From the NCBI GenBank assembly GCA_049578545.1, contig JBAUMF010000008.1:1-64000 (forward strand): 64,000 bases of DNA, in the 5' to 3' direction. Positions 44,193 through 53,050 of the stretch are shown piece by piece. The translations under genes and the position numbers were made by a program. The stretch's first letter is position 1; each line of letters begins with the position of its first letter. A model generated the notes under the pieces. It was given only the letters and a program-made list of their open reading frames with translations, searched no databases and was not told the DNA's origin. This stretch comes from DASQBT01 sp049578545. Lineage in GTDB: Bacteria > Pseudomonadota > Gammaproteobacteria > Burkholderiales > Thiobacillaceae.

Positions 44193-45620
44193 CTATCTGG
44201 ACAGGAAAGTAGTTTTCGTAATCTTGCTCAACTTTGGATCATCCTCGGCAGTAACTACTATTTCAACTGGTGTGCTCCGTGATTTCAGATTGGAGGGATC
44301 CACGACCAGGCGCATCGGGATTTCAAGGTTCTCAAGAGGTTCGGCGACCAAACGGGTGCTCTCCGTTATGGCCGCAATTCCTTCCGCTCCCGTGGCGCTG
44401 ATGCGATATCGATGCGCAGCGTTATCCATGTTGATGATTTCAAGCTGATACAGGTTTTCAATCCGTCCGTCATCCGTTTCCCTGGACAGGGTGGTTCGAT
44501 CGCGGAGGACATCTACCCTCAAAGGTACTCGGGTCGCTAGGGTGTACAGGAAAGCAACACCTATCGCGAACAGAATGACGCTGTACAGAATTACCCGCGG
44601 ACGGAAGACATGGGACAGGATGTTCTTGTCGGTGTATTCGCCCTGGAGCACCCTTTCAGTCGTGTAGCGAATTAGCCCCTTCGGGTAGCCCATCTTGTCC
44701 ATCACCTGATCGCAACCATCAATGCAGGCAGCACAACCAATGCACTCATATTGCAGGCCATTGCGAATATCGATGCCGGTAGGACAAACCTGGACGCAGA
44801 TGCCACAGTCTATGCACGTGCCTAGTCCAGCTGACTTGTAGTCAGTTGACTTTGACCGTGGCCCACGCGGCTCACCCATGCCGGGGTCGTAGGACACGAT
44901 CAGCGTGTCTGGGTCGAACATCACGCTCTGGAAACGGGCATAGGGACACATGTATTTGCATACCTGTTCACGCATGAAACCTGCATTGCCATAGGTGGCA
45001 AAGCCATAGAAGAAAACCCAGAAGGTTTCCCACGGCCCCAGGGTCCAGGTCAGGAATTCAAAACCCAAGGTCTGGATGGGAGTGAAATAGCCCACAAAGG
45101 TGAAGCCGGTCCAGAATGCGATAAGAATCCAGATAATGTGCTTACCGCCTCGGCGGAGCAGTTTCTCTGCATTCCATGGCTGCTTGTCGAGCTTTATCTG
45201 TTTGGGACGATCACCCTCCAGCTTTCTTTCCACCCAAAGGAAGATTTCCGTGTAGACGGTCTGTGGACAGGCAAAGCCGCACCACAGACGACCTGCAATG
45301 GCAGTGAACAGGAACAGGGAATAGGCCGAAATGATCAGCAGGCCCGTAAGCCAGATGAAGTCCTGGGGAAAAAATACCCAGTCAAAAATGAAAAACTTAC
45401 GATTGGCGAGATCGAAGAGAACAGCCTGTCGGCCATTCCATGGGATCCACGGCAGGCCGTAATAAATCAGCTGTGTGAGCAGGACGAAAAAAATACGCCA
45501 GTTGGCAAACCAGCCGTGCACTGCCCGCGGAAATATCTTCTGCCTTACAGCGTAAAGTGCCTGTTCGACTTCACTGTCGCTGCTCTTGCTGTTGGCGGTT
45601 GATTTGGGGCTGGTATCCAT
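44193..45620 (-). CDS. ccoG: Cytochrome c oxidase accessory protein CcoG (RdxA/FixG)
   Basis: A membrane ferredoxin that reduces Cu(II) for delivery to the cbb3 oxidase. The 475-aa protein has several membrane helices, a membrane-end GRLWCGFACPQTVY motif, and a soluble ferredoxin domain with CIDCGICVQVCPTGIDIRN and CIGCAACIDGCD, holding two 4Fe-4S clusters. The C-terminal third is an Ig-like domain. ATG 45620 (MDTSPKST) is used; a GTG at 45665 is possible. It is downstream of ccoP across a hairpin. Confidence 0.95.
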   Translation of the reverse strand: MDTSPKSTANSKSSDSEVEQALYAVRQKIFPRAVHGWFANWRIFFVLLTQLIYYGLPWIPWNGRQAVLFDLANRKFFIFDWVFFPQDFIWLTGLLIISAYSLFLFTAIAGRLWCGFACPQTVYTEIFLWVERKLEGDRPKQIKLDKQPWNAEKLLRRGGKHIIWILIAFWTGFTFVGYFTPIQTLGFEFLTWTLGPWETFWVFFYGFATYGNAGFMREQVCKYMCPYARFQSVMFDPDTLIVSYDPGMGEPRGPRSKSTDYKSAGLGTCIDCGICVQVCPTGIDIRNGLQYECIGCAACIDGCDQVMDKMGYPKGLIRYTTERVLQGEYTDKNILSHVFRPRVILYSVILFAIGVAFLYTLATRVPLRVDVLRDRTTLSRETDDGRIENLYQLEIINMDNAAHRYRISATGAEGIAAITESTRLVAEPLENLEIPMRLVVDPSNLKSRSTPVEIVVTAEDDPKLSKITKTTFLSR

Positions 45621-45693
45621 GCTGTAAGGAAGAGCGTATTGATTATTATAAGTGATGGGTCCCACAAGGCCCCTGACATAGATCCTTAGGGCA

Positions 45694-45743
45694 GACCTCC
45701 GAATTTCCCTGGCTTCAAATGGAGCCAGGGAGGAATTCGGGTC
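45694..45743. repeat. Long interrupted hairpin between ccoP and ccoG
   Basis: The arms are GACC..CGAATT.TCCCTGGCT and AGCCAGGGA..AATTCG.GGTC, with an 8-nt loop; bulges separate the blocks. In RNA it would make a stem of about 19 bp. There is no T tract. It lies between ccoP (ending at 45797) and ccoG and may stabilise the upstream message or attenuate transcription so that oxidase subunits exceed assembly factors. REP-like origin is possible. Confidence 0.7.
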
Positions 45744-45796
45744 TTATCGGTATTGATGCCGCTTGCGGACAATGTGATTGTGAATGCCTGCTTGCA

Positions 45797-46786
45797 TCAT
45801 TGCGGCTTTGCAACCCCTTCCGGGGCAGTTGGAGCTGCAGCTTCGGGTGCCGGTTTGAGTTCGGCAACAGGCTGTTGCCCGCCACCTAGTCCCCATACAT
45901 AGGCAGCCAACAGATGGACTTTGGCTGCGCCCAGCCTCTCATGTTGGGCTGGCATCATTCCATTCCGGCCCTTTGCGATGCTCTCTGTAATGGATGCCTC
46001 GCTGCCGCCATAAAGCCAGACCTTGTCGGTCAGGTTGGGTGCACCAAGTGCTTGCATGCCTTTGCCGTCTGCGCCGTGACATGCGGCACAGTTGGTTTCA
46101 TACTTGGCTTTGCCGGCAGCAGCCAGGTTGGCATCATTGGGTTTGCCGGACATGGACATGACATAGTTGGTTACTTCCCGGACTCCGTCAGCACCCAATA
46201 TGGGCTCCCACGCAGGCATGACGCCCGCTCGACCATTGGAAATCGAAGCTTCGATAGTTTCCGGGGTGCCGCCATAAAGCCAATCGTTATCGGTCAGATT
46301 GGGGAAGCCCTTGGCACCCTTGCCATCCGATTGATGGCACTGGGAACAATAGGTCATGAAGAGGCGCTGGCCCATATCGTGGGCATCCTTGTTGGCCGCT
46401 ACTTGCTGTATGGGCTCGCCAAGAAACTGGTTGAATACGGGGTCATACTTGGCATTGGCTTCCTTCATTTCGCTTCCATACTGACCCCAGGATGACCAGT
46501 TCAAGATTCCCTTGTAACTGCCCAATCCCGGGAAAAGGACCAAATAGACTGCGGCGAAGATCAAGGTGATCCAGAACAGCTTGACCCACCAGCTGGGCAA
46601 GGGATTGTTCAGTTCAACCAGGTCACCATCCCATTTGTGTCCCATCTGCTCGGCCTTCTGTCCCGGCGCGAGGCGCTGGGTCCGCTGCGAGTAAAGAAAA
46701 ATGGCCACCCCAACCAGACTGACGATGGTAATGACCGTGATGTACCAACTCCAGAAGTCGCTTGTGAAATCCAGCATACCGTTCAT
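45797..46786 (-). CDS. ccoP: cbb3 oxidase subunit III, dihaem cytochrome c CcoP
   Basis: Brings electrons to the oxidase. The 329-aa protein has two N-terminal helices (residues about 11-32 and 67-87), the KWDGDLVELNNPLPSWW loop, and two c-type haem domains with CSQCH and CAACH. Both are followed by PNLTD-type loops and later Met ligands (VMPAW, MMPAQ). A Pro/Ala-rich tail of about 25 residues ends the protein. Its ATG overlaps the ccoQ stop. Confidence 0.97.
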   Translation of the reverse strand: MNGMLDFTSDFWSWYITVITIVSLVGVAIFLYSQRTQRLAPGQKAEQMGHKWDGDLVELNNPLPSWWVKLFWITLIFAAVYLVLFPGLGSYKGILNWSSWGQYGSEMKEANAKYDPVFNQFLGEPIQQVAANKDAHDMGQRLFMTYCSQCHQSDGKGAKGFPNLTDNDWLYGGTPETIEASISNGRAGVMPAWEPILGADGVREVTNYVMSMSGKPNDANLAAAGKAKYETNCAACHGADGKGMQALGAPNLTDKVWLYGGSEASITESIAKGRNGMMPAQHERLGAAKVHLLAAYVWGLGGGQQPVAELKPAPEAAAPTAPEGVAKPQ

Positions 46787-46947
46787 TGTTTGTCTCCTTT
46801 AGCGACGGGTTCGTCGTCCAGCAGGGGAATTTGCGCGTCCGCCTCAAACCGATCTTTTCTGTCCTTGCCGTAGGCCCACCACACAATGCCGGCAAAAGTC
46901 AGGAAGAAAACCACCGTGAGGACTGCATTGATCATGGCGCCGTTCAT
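46783..46947 (-). CDS. ccoQ: cbb3 oxidase subunit CcoQ (54 aa)
   Basis: A short gene: MNGAMINAVLTVVFFLTFAG, then IVWWAYGKDRKDRFEADAQI and an acidic tail ending AKGDKQ. One membrane helix followed by WWAYGKDRKDRFEADA is the CcoQ/FixQ signature. CcoQ stabilises the assembled oxidase. The start ATG shares one base with the ccoO stop and the stop overlaps the ccoP ATG, so the three are translationally coupled. Confidence 0.95.
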   Translation of the reverse strand: MNGAMINAVLTVVFFLTFAGIVWWAYGKDRKDRFEADAQIPLLDDEPVAKGDKQ

Positions 46948-47561
46948 TACTTCACATCCTTCATGGCGCGGCCAAGACTTTGCAGGTAGGCAATCAGCGC
47001 ATCCATTTCGGTTTTGCCCTCCAGATCCTTGGGCGCGTTGGCGATTTCCTCATCCGTATAGGGATGGCCAAGCATTCGCAGGCCGCGCATTTTGGTCTGG
47101 ATAGTGCTGTTGTCCAATAGCGTGCTCGCCAGGAATGCGTAGGACGGCATGTTGGATTCGGGCACCACATCGCGCGGGTTCATCAGGTGGACACGATGCC
47201 AGTCATCCGAGTAACGCCCTGCCATGCGCTGTAGGTCAGGACCCGTGCGCTTGGAACCCCACAGGAATGGCCGGTCGTAGACATATTCTCCCGCGACCGA
47301 GTAGTGGCCATAGCGTTCTGTCTCGGCACGGAAGGGACGGATCATCTGCGAATGGCAGCCGACGCAACCTTCCCGGATGTAGATGTCCCGTCCCGACAGT
47401 TCGAGCGCAGAATAGGGTTTGAGCCCTTCCACCGGCTGTGTGACATAGCGCTGGAAAAACAGCGGCACAATCTGCACCAAACCACCCACGCTGATGATCA
47501 GGATGGTGAGGATAATCAACCAACCTGTGTTCTTTTCAATGCTTTGATGTGAGAAAGCCAT
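46947..47561 (-). CDS. ccoO: cbb3 oxidase subunit II, monohaem cytochrome c CcoO
   Basis: The 204-aa subunit has one N-terminal helix (about 15-35), the haem site EGCVGCHSQMIRPFRAETER, and SNMPSYAFL with the Met ligand. It is 19 bp downstream of ccoN with AGGAG before the ATG. Length and motifs are complete. Confidence 0.97.
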   Translation of the reverse strand: MAFSHQSIEKNTGWLIILTILIISVGGLVQIVPLFFQRYVTQPVEGLKPYSALELSGRDIYIREGCVGCHSQMIRPFRAETERYGHYSVAGEYVYDRPFLWGSKRTGPDLQRMAGRYSDDWHRVHLMNPRDVVPESNMPSYAFLASTLLDNSTIQTKMRGLRMLGHPYTDEEIANAPKDLEGKTEMDALIAYLQSLGRAMKDVK

Positions 47562-47579
47562 TATTCTTCTCCTCTCAGA

Positions 47580-48998
47580 TTAGGCGTGGGCAGGTGCCGG
47601 GATGGGCGCGTCATTAACGGCTTTACCGACACTGATGGTCTTCCACACGTTGTAAGCCATGATCAGCATGCCGGCAAAGAACAGCGAACCGCCCAGCAGG
47701 CGAATTTCGTAGAAGGGATAAATGGCCTTCACTACCTGTGCGAAGCTATATTCAAGTGTGCCATCCGGGTTGGACGCACGCCACATGAGCCCTTCAGCAA
47801 CCCCGGCAATCCACATGGCCGCGATGTAGAGCACCACGCCAATGGTGGCTACCCAGAAGTGGGTGGTGACCAGCTTCATGGAGTACATTTCTTCCCGGCC
47901 GAACAAACGCGGAATCAGGTAGTACAAGGAGCCAACGGAGATCATCGCCACCCAGCCCAGAGAACCGGAGTGTACGTGACCGATGCCCCAGTCAGTGTAG
48001 TGCGACAGGGCATTCACGGTCTTTACCGACAACATGGGCCCTTCAAAGGTGGACATGCCGTAGAAAGACAGCGAGGTAACCAGAAACTTGAGGATGGGGT
48101 CGGTCCGCAGCTTGTGCCACGCGCCGGACAGCGTCATGATCCCGTTCATCATGCCACCCCAGGAAGGGGCCAGCAGAACCAGCGAGAACACCATGCCCAG
48201 GGATTGGGCCCAGTCAGGCAGTGCGGTGTATTCCAGATGGTGCGGGCCTGCCCACATGTACACGAAGTTCAATGCCCAGAAGTGCACAATTGACAACCGG
48301 TAGGAGTAGATCGGACGTCCGGCCTGCTTGGGAATGAAGTAATACATCATGCCCAGGAAAGCGGTAGTCAGGAAGAAGCCCACCGCATTGTGGCCGTACC
48401 ACCACTGCACCATGGCGTCCTGCGCGCCGGCATACACTGAGTAGGACTTCATCGGACCAACAGGCAGTTCAGCGCTATTGACGATGTGCAGTACGGCAAT
48501 GGTGACAATGTACGCACCGAAGAACCAGTTGGATACATAAATGTGCGGCGTTTTGCGCTTGATCAGGGTGCCGAAGAACACCACGGCAAATGCCACCCAG
48601 ACAATCGTGATCGCAATGTCTATCGGCCATTCGAGTTCGGCGTATTCCTTGGAAGTGGTGAAGCCCATTGGAAGCGAGATGGCGGCTGCCACAATGATCG
48701 CCTGCCACCCCCAGAAGGTGAACGAGGCCAACTTTTCAGCAAACAGGCGCACATGGCAGGTTCGCTGAACCACATAATAGATTACTGTGAACATGGCGCT
48801 GCCGCCAAAGGCAAAGATCACCGCGTTGGTGTGCAATGGTCTCAGCCGGCCATACGTCAGATACGGGGCGATATTCAATTCAGGCCAGATCAGCTGGGCC
48901 GCCAGTATTACACCTACCAGCATGCCGACAATTCCCCATACAACAGTCATGATGGCGAACTGACGCACGACTTTGTAGTTGTACGTTGTTGCTTCCAT
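47580..48998 (-). CDS. ccoN: cbb3 oxidase catalytic subunit I CcoN
   Basis: A 472-aa, twelve-helix haem-copper oxidase that reduces O2 with high affinity and pumps protons. Histidine ligands are seen in RLRPLHTNAVIFAF, QWWYGHNAVGFFLT (CuB His and the cross-linked Tyr region) and VHSGSLGWVA. ATG 48998 has GAGGGAG about 8 nt upstream. A consensus promoter lies 70 nt before it, so ccoN starts the structural gene set, downstream of ccoIS. Confidence 0.98.
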   Translation of the reverse strand: MEATTYNYKVVRQFAIMTVVWGIVGMLVGVILAAQLIWPELNIAPYLTYGRLRPLHTNAVIFAFGGSAMFTVIYYVVQRTCHVRLFAEKLASFTFWGWQAIIVAAAISLPMGFTTSKEYAELEWPIDIAITIVWVAFAVVFFGTLIKRKTPHIYVSNWFFGAYIVTIAVLHIVNSAELPVGPMKSYSVYAGAQDAMVQWWYGHNAVGFFLTTAFLGMMYYFIPKQAGRPIYSYRLSIVHFWALNFVYMWAGPHHLEYTALPDWAQSLGMVFSLVLLAPSWGGMMNGIMTLSGAWHKLRTDPILKFLVTSLSFYGMSTFEGPMLSVKTVNALSHYTDWGIGHVHSGSLGWVAMISVGSLYYLIPRLFGREEMYSMKLVTTHFWVATIGVVLYIAAMWIAGVAEGLMWRASNPDGTLEYSFAQVVKAIYPFYEIRLLGGSLFFAGMLIMAYNVWKTISVGKAVNDAPIPAPAHA

Positions 48999-49064
48999 GG
49001 GCGTCTCCCTCAGGTTTGAATGTTAAATATTGTAGCCGTACACACGATTGGCTATTAGGACAAA

Positions 49065-49094
49065 ATTATCTGTGATCGAGATTTGTGATGTCAA
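49065..49094 (-). promoter_or_regulatory. Candidate sigma-70 promoter of ccoNOQP
   Basis: On the minus strand, TTGACA (49089-49094) and GATAAT (49065-49070) are separated by 18 nt, nearly consensus. A transcript would begin near 49058, 60 nt before ccoN. No FNR/Anr box of the TTGAT-N4-ATCAA type is seen within it. Expression therefore does not obviously depend on FNR. Confidence 0.6.
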
Positions 49095-49134
49095 TAAATT
49101 ATTCCATCCGAAGCGTTATTTGACATTCTTTTCT

Positions 49135-49308
49135 CTACTTGTTCTTGGTGGGGTTTTCTGATGAGGCTTTGTCGTCATCCATCAATATGCTATGACCGGG
49201 TCCCTCCAGGTCCTCAAATTGTCCTGATTTGACTGACCATAAGAAAAACCAGGCTATGACAGCCACCAGAACAAGGCCAAGCGGAATCAGAAGAAAAAGA
49301 ATGTCCAT
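49135..49308 (-). CDS. ccoS: cbb3 oxidase maturation protein CcoS (57 aa)
   Basis: A short gene: MDILFLLIPLGLVLVAVIAW, then FFLWSVKSGQFEDLEGPGHS and ILMDDD. One membrane helix followed by WSVKSGQFEDLEGPG is the CcoS signature. CcoS is needed to insert haem and copper into CcoN. The ATG at 49308 follows directly after the ccoI stop (TAA at 49309-49311), so the two are coupled. Confidence 0.95.
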   Translation of the reverse strand: MDILFLLIPLGLVLVAVIAWFFLWSVKSGQFEDLEGPGHSILMDDDKASSENPTKNK

Positions 49309-51822
49309 TTAGCGGGATGAGGCGCGAGGCGTAAACACCGCAGCGGGAGACGAAGGTGCCGGTTTGGTGCCGTCAAAATTGGCCAGTCTGAGCGCATTCA
49401 GCACCACAATCAGTGAACTGGCGGACATGCCGATGCCCGCCATCCAGGGAGTAACATGGCCGAGTGCGGCAGCGGGTATGGCAACCAGATTGTAGGCCAA
49501 AGCCCAAAGCAGGTTTTGACGAATGATGGCCCGCGCCTTTCGGGCTGTTGCAACGCCTTCAGGCAGCGAAGACACCTTTCCACCCAGCATCACCATGTCA
49601 GCCGCTGCCTGTGCAACATCGGTTCCTTCGCCCATGGCAATTGATACCTGCGCTGCGGCCAGCACAGGCGCATCGTTAACACCGTCACCAACCATGGCGA
49701 CGACATGTCCTTCAGACTGCAGCTGCTTGATATAGGCAAGCTTGTCATCCGGCAGCGCTTCCGCGCGTACATGCGTGATGCGCAATTGGCGGGCAACAGC
49801 GGCAGCTGATTCTGTGCTATCACCACTGAGCAAATGCAAAATGAGTCCTTGTTGTCTCAGTGCGTCAATTGCACCTGCGGCGTCATCGCGCAGCTCGTCG
49901 CCAAGTGCCAGCCAGCCGAGCATTCTGCCATTCTCTCCCAGGGCCAGCAACGTTTCGCCGACTTGCTGTGGTGGCGGGGCTGGCATGGTGCCACAAAGCT
50001 CGTGGACGAAACCGGCATTGCCAAGCCGTAATGTCTTTCCTTCGCATATCCCTTCCACACCCCGGCCAGGATGATTGATCGGCTGAACGATGGAAACGGG
50101 ACTGGAGCATGCGGCATGGATTGCTTTTGCAAGCGGGTGCTCCGAGCCTGACTCAAGTCCCGCTGCCAGTGCCAGGACATGTTCACGTGAAGCACCATTG
50201 ACAGGATATACGCCGAGCAGAACATGACGACCGCGGGTCAGCGTGCCGGTCTTGTCAAACACCATGTCAGTCACTTGCGATAGTGTTTCCAGTGCATGAC
50301 CACGGGTGGTGAGGAGGCCGAGTTTCGTGAGCCGGCCCGTGGCGGCGGTCAGCGCGGCGGGGGTGGCGAGGCCCAGTGCGCAGGGACAGGTGATGACCAG
50401 GATCGAAACGGTAATCCACAGTGCGCGGCTAGGGTCATGCAAATACCAGGCAATTCCGATGACAGCCGTGATCACGAGCAGGGCGCCGACAAACCACGCC
50501 GCTGCCCTGTCCGCCAGTTGCCCAATGCGCGGCTTCTCGCTCTGCGCGCGATCCAGCAGGCGAATGATCGCGGAGAGGCGGGTTTCCTCCCCGACATTGC
50601 CTACCTGCATGACCAGCGAGCTTTCCTGGTTGACCGAACCGCCAGTGAGCGTGGTACCGGGACCTTTGGCCACAGGCAGCGCCTCGCCGGTCAGCATGGC
50701 TTCGTCCACAGTGCTGCAACCTTCGACGACCAGGCCATCGGCAGGAATGGTCTCGCCCGGTTTGACCATGACAAAATCACCGGCCACCAGTTTTACTGCA
50801 GGGATGGTTTCTTCCCCACGCTCCGGCCAGTATGCAAGGCGACTCGCTGCAGCCGGAATCAGCTTGACCAGTTCCTCCGCGGCTTGCGCGCTCCTGCGGC
50901 GCGCTGTCATTTCGAGAAAACGTCCGCTTAGAAGAAAGAATACAAACATGGTGACTGAGTCGAAATATACTTCGCCCTGCCGGACAAATGTTGCATAGAC
51001 GCTGGCAACAAACGCGGTACCTACGCCCAGCGCAAGCGGCACATCCATGCCCAGGGTGCGGCGCCTCAGGTCTCGCCATGCACCGATGAAAAATGGACCA
51101 GCCGAATAAAACACCACTGGCACGGTCAGGATCAGGCTGGCCCAGCGCATCAAGGCAAGGATGTCGGGTGTGATATCCGCTGGGTCGGCCGTGTAGACAG
51201 GAATGGCGTACATCATTACTTGCATCATCCCCAGGCCCGCAATCGCCAGCCGCTTGATCGCGCTGTTGCGTTCCTTCCTGAAAATCTCTTCCTGCCGACC
51301 GGTATCGAAAGGGTGGGCGACATAGCCAATATCGGTAACGGCCTTGAGAATGTCAGAAAGATGGATGCGACTTTCATCCCAACGTACCCGCGCGCGTCGG
51401 GTGGTGTAGTTGATGTCGACCGAAAGTACGCCCGGCAAGCGGGCGATGTGACGTTCGTTCAACCACACGCAGGCCGCGCAGACGATGTTTTCCAGAATCA
51501 GCGAAGCTTCCCGGATGTTGCCGGGTTCGATTCGGACAAAGCTTTGCTGGATTTCGGGCAGGTCATACAGTCCGAGCTTCTTCAGTTCCTCTTCTGCCGT
51601 CTGGGGAGTAGGTGGAAGAGCGGTACGGTGCTCGTAATAGGCTTCCTGACCTGCATCGATAATGGTTTGTGCAACCGCCTGACAGCCGCGGCAGCACGCG
51701 GGTTCGGCATGCTGACGGTACATGATCGGATAATCGGCGCCATCTGGAACCGGCAGACCGCAATGAAAGCAGGATTGCTCGGAGCGTTGGTCGACAGATG
51801 AAACGGGAAAGGTGCTGACCAT
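49309..51822 (-). CDS. ccoI: Copper-translocating P1B-type ATPase CcoI
   Basis: Supplies copper for the CuB centre of the oxidase. The 837-aa protein has an N-terminal Cys-rich metal site (CFHCGLPVP and CCRGCQAV), a heavy-metal domain with IVCAACVWL, eight helices with the transport motif ITCPCALGLATP, the phosphorylation site FDKTGTLT and GDGVNDAPVLA. This domain order is that of CcoI/FixI. A two-Cys CAAC rather than GMTC metal site fits CcoI. It leads the cco genes, with ccoS immediately after. Confidence 0.96.
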   Translation of the reverse strand: MVSTFPVSSVDQRSEQSCFHCGLPVPDGADYPIMYRQHAEPACCRGCQAVAQTIIDAGQEAYYEHRTALPPTPQTAEEELKKLGLYDLPEIQQSFVRIEPGNIREASLILENIVCAACVWLNERHIARLPGVLSVDINYTTRRARVRWDESRIHLSDILKAVTDIGYVAHPFDTGRQEEIFRKERNSAIKRLAIAGLGMMQVMMYAIPVYTADPADITPDILALMRWASLILTVPVVFYSAGPFFIGAWRDLRRRTLGMDVPLALGVGTAFVASVYATFVRQGEVYFDSVTMFVFFLLSGRFLEMTARRRSAQAAEELVKLIPAAASRLAYWPERGEETIPAVKLVAGDFVMVKPGETIPADGLVVEGCSTVDEAMLTGEALPVAKGPGTTLTGGSVNQESSLVMQVGNVGEETRLSAIIRLLDRAQSEKPRIGQLADRAAAWFVGALLVITAVIGIAWYLHDPSRALWITVSILVITCPCALGLATPAALTAATGRLTKLGLLTTRGHALETLSQVTDMVFDKTGTLTRGRHVLLGVYPVNGASREHVLALAAGLESGSEHPLAKAIHAACSSPVSIVQPINHPGRGVEGICEGKTLRLGNAGFVHELCGTMPAPPPQQVGETLLALGENGRMLGWLALGDELRDDAAGAIDALRQQGLILHLLSGDSTESAAAVARQLRITHVRAEALPDDKLAYIKQLQSEGHVVAMVGDGVNDAPVLAAAQVSIAMGEGTDVAQAAADMVMLGGKVSSLPEGVATARKARAIIRQNLLWALAYNLVAIPAAALGHVTPWMAGIGMSASSLIVVLNALRLANFDGTKPAPSSPAAVFTPRASSR

Positions 51823-51917
51823 GAATCAATATGGACAGGAAAGTCCTGATTCTATCAGCCCGTCAAACAGCCGCCCGTTTGCTTGAATGGGAGATTCGAG
51901 TCGGATGCGTTTTTGGT

Positions 51918-52841
51918 TCACATTGCCAGCAAGGCTAACCCGGAATTTGCACTCCTTGCTTCCCGCGGGGGGAAGGGCTGGCTCTTTACTTCATTTCCCT
52001 TGCTGTTTCGGTAAATCAGCTCCTTGGTTGCGAAATTGTATTCAGGATGACGCGAGTCGTTCCATTGATTGAGAAAATGCATGTAGAAGGCGGAGAACAA
52101 TCCTAGTGTAGGTTTATCCTTGCTCATGGCGAAGACATATTCCGGCTGGGATTTCAGTTCCTGTCCATCCTGGCAATACTGCACCCAGACGTATTCACCT
52201 GTGACAACCAGATTCCAGAATGGCGATTCTTCATAGAATTTGAGCGTAATTTTCTTTCCCGCTGTGATCAGGCTGACAAGCCGGTCCACCGAAGCTGCAA
52301 CCTCGCGCCGGTATACTTCGAGCAGTACTGCGGGGTCGCCAAGCGATTGCACGCGCCGGACTGCACCCGGGCCATAGGGATTTATCAGCATGACACGCAA
52401 CTCGTAGCTGTTGTCGATCACGCGGTGCAACTTGCTGCGCTCCGATACAAAGGTGTCAAATCCCGTAATTGACATTACCAACACATCACGCGTGCCGGTT
52501 ATTCGGTCGATCAGCTTGCGGTCAGTCCAGCGCGCGAACCAGTTGTTTCGCTCTCGAACGTGCACGAGCGAGATCAGTCGATTCATTCTATGACTGTGAC
52601 GCCCCTGCCTTGCGCTGAGGAAAAGATTGAACATCAGCACCATTGCGGCAGCAAAAAAGATTTCGTTTATCATCAGCAACCGCGAATTCCCTTCCACGCT
52701 GGGCCACCAGTAGAAGAGGATGAATTTCGCCAGGGCGGGGAGGGAAAAGGCGATCCCTACTGCCAGGAGCGTAACTCCAATATGGCTGAGGATATGCCGA
52801 AGAGTATGGAAAATGCTGTGATTAAACGTATTTTGGCTCAT
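51918..52841 (-). CDS. Two-helix membrane protein with phospholipase D-like cytoplasmic domain
   Basis: A 307-aa protein I cannot name. Two helices (about 20-46 and 55-77) precede a soluble domain of 230 residues. The stretch VLVMSITGFDTFVSERSKLH, then YELRVMLINPYGPGAVRRVQ, resembles the strand-helix start of PLD-like domains, but no HKD (HxKxxxxD) motif is present, so it would be catalytically dead. The last part has WNDSRHPEYNFATKELIYR and KGNEVKSQPFPP. It lies 95 bp upstream of ccoI on the same strand and could share its transcript. Confidence 0.65.
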   Translation of the reverse strand: MSQNTFNHSIFHTLRHILSHIGVTLLAVGIAFSLPALAKFILFYWWPSVEGNSRLLMINEIFFAAAMVLMFNLFLSARQGRHSHRMNRLISLVHVRERNNWFARWTDRKLIDRITGTRDVLVMSITGFDTFVSERSKLHRVIDNSYELRVMLINPYGPGAVRRVQSLGDPAVLLEVYRREVAASVDRLVSLITAGKKITLKFYEESPFWNLVVTGEYVWVQYCQDGQELKSQPEYVFAMSKDKPTLGLFSAFYMHFLNQWNDSRHPEYNFATKELIYRNSKGNEVKSQPFPPREARSANSGLALLAM

Positions 52842-53050
52842 ATTTCGTGGTCTCCAGTCGCCAACATGGCATGGTTGGCCTTGCCTAAATTCGTGTGAAC
52901 CCTAGGCGTTGTCCGCTGCGGCATCAGGTTATGTAAACGAATTGGAAACCGAAGTTCAGGAAAGGTTCACCCTGATTTCATAATGAGAACGGATGCCTGC
53001 GCATTGATGGATTTGATGCTCATCTTGCTGTGGATCGCTACAATCTGCTC

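Noticed and set aside
49081..49097. FNR/Anr box upstream of ccoN
   Set aside because: TTGACATCACAA only loosely resembles the TTGAT-N4-ATCAA consensus; spacing is 2 nt short and half-sites differ. It is better read as the -35 box.
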